Shown piece by piece: positions 57,837-64,000 of a stretch of 64,000 nucleotides of DNA. Under the pieces are notes generated by a model. The model searched no databases. It was not told the DNA's origin and was given only the letters and a program-made list of their open reading frames with translations. Within the stretch, counting starts at the first letter, position 1, and the number at the start of each line of letters is the position of its first letter. Position numbers and translations under genes: made by a program. Origin of the DNA: Limisphaera sp049537155 (lineage in GTDB: Bacteria; Verrucomicrobiota; Verrucomicrobiia; Limisphaerales; Limisphaeraceae); NCBI RefSeq assembly GCF_049537155.1, contig NZ_JBMVQZ010000011.1, positions 1 through 64,000 of the forward strand, in the 5' to 3' direction.

Positions 57837-58103
57837 GGCATGTCCACGACCAAGGTAACGGGTCGGGCGTCTCGTGCAAGTCCACGCGGTCCGGGAGGAG
57901 CGGGGTGAGGCGAGTGGCTCTTGGAAAGTGCGGGGCGGGGGGCGGGTTGCGGTGGTGCCGGTGCCGGGTCTGCACGCAGGGGTGAGCGGTGAAAAGCGTT
58001 GCGCGGAGGCGGTTGTTGTGGCTTCATCCTGCGGGAGATTCCGTTCCGGCGAGGCGGCCCGGCGGGTCGGTTCGGAGCCGGCACGGGGTAACCGGATGCA
58101 GCC
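57837..58103. other. divergent gap between receiver gene and acylphosphatase
   Basis: 267 bases without a credible gene. Should hold promoters in both directions; none was clear by eye. Confidence 0.4.
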
Positions 58104-58391
58104 ATGGGCGAGACCGGCCGACAGCGGATGCGGATTCTTTATTCGGGTCACGTGCAGGGTGTGGGTTTCCGCTATACCACCTGTCAGGTGGCACGGGGGT
58201 TTGACGTGACGGGCACGGTGCGGAACCTGCCGGATGGGCGGGTGGAACTGGTTGCCGAGGGCGCGCGGGAGGAGCTGGAGGCGTTTCGGGAGGCGATCCG
58301 GCGTTCGTCTGTGGGACGGTTCATCCGGGACGAGGAGGTCCAGTGGTCGGCGGCGGTGGGTGGCATGAAAGGATTTCAAATTGTAGGTTAG
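58104..58391 (+). CDS. acyP: acylphosphatase
   Basis: 95 residues, normal length. Hydrolyses acyl phosphates. The catalytic Arg is in SGHVQGVGFRY and the Asn in GTVRNLPDGRVEL. It starts a run of plus-strand genes, with the metallophosphoesterase gene 12 bases on. Confidence 0.95.
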   Translation: MGETGRQRMRILYSGHVQGVGFRYTTCQVARGFDVTGTVRNLPDGRVELVAEGAREELEAFREAIRRSSVGRFIRDEEVQWSAAVGGMKGFQIVG

Positions 58392-58403
58392 ACGGGTAAG
58401 ACG

Positions 58404-59126
58404 ATGAAGTTTGCCATCCTTGCGGACATTCACGGCAACCTCGAGGCGCTGCAGGCGGTGCTGGAGGATGCCCGGAAACAGGGATGCACGCACTATGCGT
58501 GCATCGGGGACGTGGTGGGCTACGGTGCCAACCCCAAGGAATGCCTGGACATCATCCGCTCCATGGGGATGCCGTGTGTGAAGGGCAACCACGACGAGTA
58601 TTGCTCGATCGAGGAGGATGCCGAGGGTTTCAACCCGCTGGCGGCCGAGGCGGTGATGTGGACGCGTCAGCAGTTGAGCGAGGAGGATCGGCAGTGGTTG
58701 CGGGATCTCCGGTACGTCCGCATGGTGACCAACTTCACCATCGTGCACGCCACGTTGGACGCCCCGCAGCGTTGGGGGTACGTGTTCGACAAACTGGCCG
58801 CGGCGGCGAGTTTTCCGTATCAAAACACGCCGGTCTGTTTTTTTGGTCATACGCATGTGCCGGTGGCCTTCGTGCGGGACAGCATGGTGCGGGGCGGCAC
58901 CTACTCGAAGTTCAAGGTCGAGCCGGGCAAGAAGTACTTCATCAACGTGGGTGCGGTGGGTCAGCCGCGCGACGGCAACCCGAAGGCGGCCTACGTGGTG
59001 TACGACGTTGACGAGGGCACGGTGGAACTGCGGCGGCTCGATTACGACATTGCCACGGCCCAGAAGAAGATCCGGGCTGCGGGTCTGCCCGAACGGCTGG
59101 CCGAGCGGTTGGCCTACGGCCGGTGA
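58404..59126 (+). CDS. metallophosphoesterase (YfcE/diadenosine-tetraphosphatase-like)
   Basis: 240 residues. Metal ligands are in ADIHGN, IGDVVGYG, KGNHDEY and FGHTHVP, with INVGAVGQPRDGNP near the end. This layout is common in bacterial phosphoesterases of unknown substrate. It is 12 bases after acyP and touches the next gene, so probably one operon. Confidence 0.9.
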   Translation: MKFAILADIHGNLEALQAVLEDARKQGCTHYACIGDVVGYGANPKECLDIIRSMGMPCVKGNHDEYCSIEEDAEGFNPLAAEAVMWTRQQLSEEDRQWLRDLRYVRMVTNFTIVHATLDAPQRWGYVFDKLAAAASFPYQNTPVCFFGHTHVPVAFVRDSMVRGGTYSKFKVEPGKKYFINVGAVGQPRDGNPKAAYVVYDVDEGTVELRRLDYDIATAQKKIRAAGLPERLAERLAYGR

Positions 59127-59167
59127 AGGGCGGCCGCCCCGGTCGCCGTGCCGGCCATGCTGTCCCG

Positions 59168-60124
59168 ATGTCTGCTTCCGACACGGAACGGTCAGGTGCT
59201 GCCGGACGCAGCCTGCGGCGGATCCGGGTGTTCTCGGACGGTCGTCCGGGGCATGAGAACCAGAGCCTGGGTCTGGCGGAGGCACTGTCCCGACGCACCG
59301 GAGCGGAGGTGGAATGCCGTCGGCTCCCCGACGCCGGCGGGCCGCCGCTGCGTTGGTGGTGGGCGATGCGCCGGGCTGGGCCGGCACCGGATCTGATCAT
59401 CGGGGCCGGGCACAAGACGCACCTGGCCCTCTGGCTGGCGGCACGCCGGTTTCGGGCGCGCTCGGTTGTGATCATGAAGCCGACCTGGCCCATGTTTCTC
59501 TTCGACCTCTGCCTGGTGCCGCGGCACGACCTTGGCTTTGCCGGACCCGGATCGCGTGTGATTCCCACCCGCGGTGCGTTGAACCGGATCCCGGAGGATT
59601 TGCCTCCCAAACAGCCGCGCGGGTTGATCCTGTTGGGGGGGCCTTCGCGCACGCACGATTGGGCCGGAGAAACCCTGATCGGGTGTGTGGCGGAGGTCGT
59701 GGCGGCGCGGCCCGAACTTCGATGGGCCGCGGCGGATTCGCGGCGGACTCCGGCGGGGTTTTTGCATGCTTTGGTGGCAAGCGGCCTGCCGCTGGAACCG
59801 CTTCCGCGGGATCGAACTTCGACACGACAGTTGCTCGATCATTTGCTGGTGGCCGAGGAGGTGTGGGTGACGGCCGACAGTGTGTCCATGGCTTTTGAGG
59901 CGGTGACGGCCGGGGCGCGTGTGGGCCTGTTGCCGGCACCGGTCCGGGACAGCAGCGGCGGGCCGGTGCGCGCGCTGCAAGAGTTGGTGGCGGACGGGTA
60001 TGCGACCCTGTACGCGGCATGGCGGTTGGGAGGCCGGTCGTTGCCGCCGCCGCGGCGCCTGCACGAGACGGCCCGTTGCGCGGACCTGGTCCTGGACCGT
60101 TTGTTTCCGGGGACGCGACGATGA
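59168..60124 (+). CDS. mitochondrial fission ELM1-like protein
   Basis: About 318 residues from ATG 59168; a GTG at 59123 that overlaps the previous stop is an alternative. Blocks RVFSDGRPGHENQSLGLAEAL, IIGAGHKTHL and VTADSVSMAFEAVTAGARVG match the ELM1 family. In bacteria this family is found in lipopolysaccharide gene clusters and has a GT-B-like fold, so a glycosyltransferase role is likely. It overlaps the GT4 gene by ATGA. Confidence 0.85.
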   Translation: MSASDTERSGAAGRSLRRIRVFSDGRPGHENQSLGLAEALSRRTGAEVECRRLPDAGGPPLRWWWAMRRAGPAPDLIIGAGHKTHLALWLAARRFRARSVVIMKPTWPMFLFDLCLVPRHDLGFAGPGSRVIPTRGALNRIPEDLPPKQPRGLILLGGPSRTHDWAGETLIGCVAEVVAARPELRWAAADSRRTPAGFLHALVASGLPLEPLPRDRTSTRQLLDHLLVAEEVWVTADSVSMAFEAVTAGARVGLLPAPVRDSSGGPVRALQELVADGYATLYAAWRLGGRSLPPPRRLHETARCADLVLDRLFPGTRR

Positions 60125-61245
60125 AGGTGTGGCAGATCGTGCCGGAACTGAACGAGGGCGGCGTGGAACGCGGCACGCTGGAGGTGGGGCGGTTCCTGGC
60201 TCGCGCGGGGCACGAGGCGGTTGTGATTTCGAACGGCGGCCGGCTCGTGGCCGGGCTGGAGAGCGCGGGCGTGCGTCATGTGACCTTGCCGGTGCACAAG
60301 AAGGGTCTGCGCGGTCTGTTTTTGGTGCCACGGCTGAGGCGGTTGCTGCGGGCCGGGCGGCCGGACGTGCTGCATTTGCGTTCCCGGTGGCCGGCATGGT
60401 TGGCTTGGCTGGCGTGGCGGGGGTTGGCTGCGGAGGAGCGTCCCCGGCTGGTGACCACGGTCCATGGGTTTTACTCCGTCAATGCCTACTCGGCGATCAT
60501 GACCCGCGGGGAACGTGTCATCGCGGTTTCGGAGAGCATCCGGGAGTACATTCTGAGCAATTATCGGCGGACCGATCCGGATCGGATCCGGGTGATCCCA
60601 CGCGGCGTGGATCCGGCCGAGTTCCCGCACGGGTTCCGTCCCGACCCGGCCTGGTGGGGGCGTTGGCGGGAGGAATATCCGCAACTTACGGGGTGCCGCC
60701 TGGTCACGCTGGTCGGTCGCCTGACGCGATTGAAGGGGCATGAAGACCTGCTGCAGGTGTTGCTTCGCTTGAAGGAGCGCCGGCCCGACGTGGCGGGCTT
60801 GATCGTGGGCGGGGTCCCGTCGGGCAAGGAGGGCTATCGAACGTGGTTGGTGGAGCAGGCCCGGCGGTTGGGCTTGGCATCGCGGGTGGTTTTCGTGGGG
60901 CATCGGAGGGACGTGCGGGAGATCCTGGCTGTGTCGGACGTGGTCTGCTCGTTTTCGGTGCAGCCGGAATCGTTTGGCCGGACGACGTTGGAGGCGTTGG
61001 CCCTGGGCCGGCCGGTGGTGGGTTACGACCATGGCGGGGTGGGCGAGCAGCTTCGGGCCCTGCTGCCGGAGGGGGCGGTGCGCCCGGGCGATGTGGAGGC
61101 GGCTGCGGGGCGGGTGGACCGGTTTTTGTCGAACCCGCCGGTGCCGCGGCCGGTGGGACCGCCGTTTACGCTGGAATCCATGTGTCTCCGCACGCTGGCG
61201 CTGTACGAGGAGCTGGGGGGAGGGCCCGGCCCGGTGCAACGCTAA
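60121..61245 (+). CDS. GT4-family glycosyltransferase
   Basis: 374 residues. GT-B fold: N-terminal QIVPELNEGGVERGTLE, then VTTVHGFYSVNAYSAIM, the hinge VIPRGVDPAEF, and the C-terminal E-x7-E motif PESFGRTTLEALALG. Members move a sugar from a nucleotide donor at the cytoplasmic face. Coupled to the ELM1-like gene and close to lpxD, it probably helps build lipopolysaccharide core or another surface glycan. Donor and acceptor are unknown. Confidence 0.9.
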   Translation: MKVWQIVPELNEGGVERGTLEVGRFLARAGHEAVVISNGGRLVAGLESAGVRHVTLPVHKKGLRGLFLVPRLRRLLRAGRPDVLHLRSRWPAWLAWLAWRGLAAEERPRLVTTVHGFYSVNAYSAIMTRGERVIAVSESIREYILSNYRRTDPDRIRVIPRGVDPAEFPHGFRPDPAWWGRWREEYPQLTGCRLVTLVGRLTRLKGHEDLLQVLLRLKERRPDVAGLIVGGVPSGKEGYRTWLVEQARRLGLASRVVFVGHRRDVREILAVSDVVCSFSVQPESFGRTTLEALALGRPVVGYDHGGVGEQLRALLPEGAVRPGDVEAAAGRVDRFLSNPPVPRPVGPPFTLESMCLRTLALYEELGGGPGPVQR

Positions 61246-61286
61246 CTTGCCCCGGGGTGCGGTTTGTTTGATGCTGCCGTCTGCTT

Positions 61287-62669
61287 ATGGGGTTGCCTGA
61301 TGCTGTCCTGTCCGGGCTGAGGGAGATTGTGGGGCCCGATCATCTGCTGGCCGCACCCGAAGATCTGATTCCGTACTCGTTTGACGGGACGGCGGCGTTG
61401 CAGCAGATGCCGGGGTGCGTGGTGTTTCCGCGCGAGACGGCGCAGGTGTCGGCGGTGTTGAAACTGGCGCAGCGGACGCGGACGCCGGTGGTGGCGCGCG
61501 GTTCGGGCACCGGTCTGAGCGGGGGCAGCGTGCCGGTGCCGGACTGCATCGTGCTGTGCCTGGCGCGGATGGACCGGATCCTGGAGCTGGATCGGGCGAA
61601 CCTGACCCTGCTGGCCGAGGCGGGGGCGACGACCCAGGCCATCGCGGATGCGGCCGCGGCGGCCGGCCTGTTTTATCCGCCGGATCCGGGTTCGATGAAG
61701 ATTTCCACCATCGGCGGCAACGTGGCGGAGAATTCCGGCGGCCTGCGCGGGCTCAAGTACGGGATCACGCGCAACTATGTGATGGGCCTGGAAGTGGTGC
61801 TGGCGGACGGGGAGGTGTTTTTCACCGGCAACAAGTGCGTCAAAGACGTGGCGGGTTATTCGCTCAAGGACCTTTTCATCGGCTCGGAGGGCACGCTCGG
61901 GATCATCACCAAGGTGCTGCTGCGGTTGATCCCCCGGCCGGCGGCCAAGAAGACCCTGCTGGCGCTTTACGATCAGATGGAAGCCGCGGCGCAGACGGTG
62001 TCCGACATCATCGCGTCGAAGATCATCCCCTGCACGTTGGAGTTTCTCGACCGGACGACCCTTCATTGTGTGGAGGCTCATGCGCATGTGGGCCTGCCGC
62101 TGGACTGCGAGGCGGTGTTGTTGATGGAGACGGACGGGCACCCGGCGGCCGTGCAGGAGGAGGCGGCCCGGATGGAGGAGATCGCCCGGCGCAACGGCGC
62201 GCGCGAGGTGCGCGTGGCCGGGGACGATGCCGAGGCCCTTCGCCTGGCGGCGGCCCGGCGCAATGCGTTCTCGGCCCTGGCCCGTGTGGCCCCCACCACG
62301 ATCCTGGAGGATGCCACGGTGCCGCGAAGCGAGTTGGCCCGGATGGTGCGTTTCGTTCAGGAGGTGGCGCGGAAGTACAATCTGCGGATCGGCACCTTCG
62401 GGCACATGGGGGACGGCAACCTCCACCCGACCTTTCTCACCGACGAGCGGAATGCCGAGGAGATGCACCGGGTGGAGGCGGCGGCGCGCGAGATCTTCGA
62501 GGAAGCCATCCGCCTGGGCGGCACGATCACCGGCGAACACGGGGTGGGCCTGGCCAAGAAGCCGTTCCTGCCCCTGCAGTTGAATCCGGTGGAACTGCGG
62601 GTGTTGAAACAGTTGCGGCAGGTGCTGGATCCACACGGGATACTGAACCCCGGCAAGATGTTCGACTGA
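61287..62669 (+). CDS. glcD: FAD-linked oxidase, glycolate oxidase subunit GlcD type
   Basis: 460 residues. The FAD-binding domain carries ARGSGTGLSGGSVP and NVAENSGGLRGLKYG; the C-terminal domain has GTFGHMGDGNLHP, TITGEHGVGLAKK and the closing HGILNPGKMFD. GlcD oxidises glycolate or D-lactate with partners GlcE and GlcF, which are not here, so the substrate could be either or another 2-hydroxy acid. 41 bases after the glycosyltransferase. Confidence 0.9.
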   Translation: MGLPDAVLSGLREIVGPDHLLAAPEDLIPYSFDGTAALQQMPGCVVFPRETAQVSAVLKLAQRTRTPVVARGSGTGLSGGSVPVPDCIVLCLARMDRILELDRANLTLLAEAGATTQAIADAAAAAGLFYPPDPGSMKISTIGGNVAENSGGLRGLKYGITRNYVMGLEVVLADGEVFFTGNKCVKDVAGYSLKDLFIGSEGTLGIITKVLLRLIPRPAAKKTLLALYDQMEAAAQTVSDIIASKIIPCTLEFLDRTTLHCVEAHAHVGLPLDCEAVLLMETDGHPAAVQEEAARMEEIARRNGAREVRVAGDDAEALRLAAARRNAFSALARVAPTTILEDATVPRSELARMVRFVQEVARKYNLRIGTFGHMGDGNLHPTFLTDERNAEEMHRVEAAAREIFEEAIRLGGTITGEHGVGLAKKPFLPLQLNPVELRVLKQLRQVLDPHGILNPGKMFD

Positions 62670-62803
62670 GGCGGGCGGCGCGGGCGGTGTGGTCGGGCGG
62701 TCGGGGTTGTGCTGCCGGCGCTCGAGCTTGCCATTGCGCCTGCGGCAGGGGCGTCCCATAGTGGGAGGCCGGGCCGCGGCCGTCCGGGCGCGGTCCGCAG
62801 TCT

Positions 62804-63892
62804 ATGCCTTTTACAGCAGCAGAAATTGCCCGGCATCTGGGTGGTGAAGTGATCGGAGACGGGTCGGTCGTGCTCCACCGGTTTGCGCCGGCGGATCGGG
62901 CCGAGCCCGGTGACCTGACATTTGCGGAGAACGAGGTGTTCCTGGCGCGGGCCGAACAGGGTCGTGCCTCGGCGATCATCGTGGATCGGCCGGCACAGTC
63001 CTCCAAGACGCTCATTCGTGTACCCAACGCGCGGATCGCGTTTGCCAGGGTGCTCCCGCTGTTTTTCCCCGAAACACGCCCCGAGCCGGGGATCCATCCG
63101 ACGGCGGTCGTGGGCGAGGGTGCGCGGGTGGACCCGACGGCCCACGTGGGGCCGTGGTGCGTGGTGGGCGCGCGGGCGGTGGTGGGGCCGCGCTCGGTGT
63201 TGTGGGCGCAGGTGTACGTGGGCGAGGATTGTGTGTTGGGTGAGGACGTCTGGTTGTTTCCGCAGGTGGTGCTGTATCCGCGGACGCAACTGGGCGCGCG
63301 GGTCCGGATCCACTCCGGCACGGTCATTGGCAGCGACGGTTTCGGGTATGTACAGGATGGTCCCGTGCATGTGAAGGTGCCGCAAGTGGGTTGGGTCATC
63401 ATTGGCGAAGATGTGGAGATCGGCGCGAATGTCACGGTTGACCGTGGGGCGCTGGGGCCGACCGTGATCGGGCGCGGCACAAAGATCGACAATCTGGTGC
63501 AGATTGCTCACAACGTGACGGTGGGCGAACGGTGCCTCATTGTGGCCCAGACCGGCATTGCGGGGAGTACACGGTTGGGAAACCACGTGGTTCTGGCCGG
63601 CCAGGTTGGTTTGGCGGGGCACCTGAAGATCGGAAACCGGGTGAGTGTGGCGGCCAAGTCCGGCGTCATGCACGACATCCCGGAGGGCCAGAAGTGGATG
63701 GGCATCCCTGCGCAACCGGATCGGCAGGCCAAGCGACAGATCGTGGCTCTGCAACAACTGCCCGATCTGCTCCGCCGGGTGGCCGAGCTGGAAAAGCAGG
63801 TGGCCAGCCTGCAGGCGGCGCTGGGGGGGCAGCGACAGGATGGGCCGGCGGGTTCGGAGAATCCGGCTGTCCCGCCGGGGGGCGGGTCCTGA
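62804..63892 (+). CDS. lpxD: UDP-3-O-acylglucosamine N-acyltransferase
   Basis: 362 residues. Adds the second 3-hydroxyacyl chain in lipid A synthesis, in the cytoplasm. The N-terminal UDP-binding domain (PADRAEPGDLTFAEN) precedes a left-handed beta helix of hexapeptides with the catalytic-site block GSDGFGY and IAHNVTVG. The end is a helix (LPDLLRRVAELEKQVASLQAAL, in parts). It shows that this organism has an outer membrane with lipid A. Confidence 0.96.
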   Translation: MPFTAAEIARHLGGEVIGDGSVVLHRFAPADRAEPGDLTFAENEVFLARAEQGRASAIIVDRPAQSSKTLIRVPNARIAFARVLPLFFPETRPEPGIHPTAVVGEGARVDPTAHVGPWCVVGARAVVGPRSVLWAQVYVGEDCVLGEDVWLFPQVVLYPRTQLGARVRIHSGTVIGSDGFGYVQDGPVHVKVPQVGWVIIGEDVEIGANVTVDRGALGPTVIGRGTKIDNLVQIAHNVTVGERCLIVAQTGIAGSTRLGNHVVLAGQVGLAGHLKIGNRVSVAAKSGVMHDIPEGQKWMGIPAQPDRQAKRQIVALQQLPDLLRRVAELEKQVASLQAALGGQRQDGPAGSENPAVPPGGGS

Positions 63893-63939
63893 AGTGTGCC
63901 GGCGGAGGGTTTGCTGCGGTCTTTCGTCGGAACGCTTGC

Positions 63940-64000
63940 ATGATTGCCGTACTCGATCCGCTGGCCGAGGCGAACGACCTGGTGGCGCAGGTCGAGGCGA
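63940..64000 (+). CDS. start of an unidentified gene cut by the window end
   Basis: ATG 63940 opens a frame (MIAVLDPLAEANDLVAQVEA) that continues past the last base. It lies 47 bases after lpxD, so may belong to the same operon. Twenty residues are too few to name it; lpxC or fabZ would be common neighbours but the start does not look like either. Confidence 0.35.
   Translation, partial: MIAVLDPLAEANDLVAQVEA

Overview
High-GC chromosomal window from a Gram-negative bacterium. The mix of genes suggests Verrucomicrobiota, perhaps Pedosphaera/Limisphaera-like: a Tat-exported Gfo/Idh/MocA oxidoreductase next to a PmoA-like (DUF6807) lipoprotein, L-rhamnose isomerase, a NuoB-to-NuoM respiratory operon, LpxD (so lipopolysaccharide) and a DUF6580-type membrane protein. 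This placement is inferred from gene content only; there is no rRNA in the window.

Region 1 (1-8332) is an accessory island. It holds the 3' end of a large rhs gene and two displaced rhs core/C-terminal cassettes. Each cassette has a different C-terminal domain, and each is followed by a small membrane-anchored protein that looks like its immunity partner. A fourth protein of that type stands alone. A decayed copy and an apparently intact copy of one IS5-like element lie in the same orientation on either side of the displaced cassettes. Two of the three C-terminal domains share a His...(N/D)CRS pattern typical of permuted papain-like folds.

Region 2 (8662-15299) holds a class I DAHP synthase (minus strand), nrdR with an overlapping unknown gene, a HIT protein, the oxidoreductase/DUF6807 pair, and on the minus strand a YfcE-like phosphoesterase and a DUF6580 protein. 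Region 3 (15482-28177) is the complex I operon nuoBCDEFGHIJKLM. It lacks nuoA and nuoN and has a tRNA-Gln on the opposite strand between nuoE and nuoF. Region 4 (28455-44773) is housekeeping: prfA, rpmE, tRNA-Pro, purL, a YyaL-type thioredoxin-domain protein, recA, ffh, tRNA-Tyr, a PmtA-like methyltransferase, pyrB-pyrR, rhaA and rimO.

Region 5 (44948-48280) is an iron-uptake operon: a membrane-anchored DtxR-like/FeoA fusion, then FeoB split into separate GTPase and permease genes. Region 6 (48586-57836) is the most interesting. A short-chain dehydrogenase and a FadL-type outer-membrane channel precede three overlapping genes resembling the Ralstonia phcB/phcS/phcR-Q quorum-sensing set (SAM methyltransferase, six-TM histidine kinase, receiver-kinase hybrid). 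A GspE/PilB-like ATPase follows, then a divergent receiver-only regulator and a BASS-type transporter. I propose a fatty-acyl-methyl-ester-type signalling system.

Region 7 (58104-64000) carries acylphosphatase, a metallophosphoesterase, an ELM1-like protein with a GT4 glycosyltransferase, a GlcD-type FAD oxidase, lpxD and the start of one more gene. The ELM1-like/GT4 pair together with lpxD suggests cell-envelope glycolipid work.
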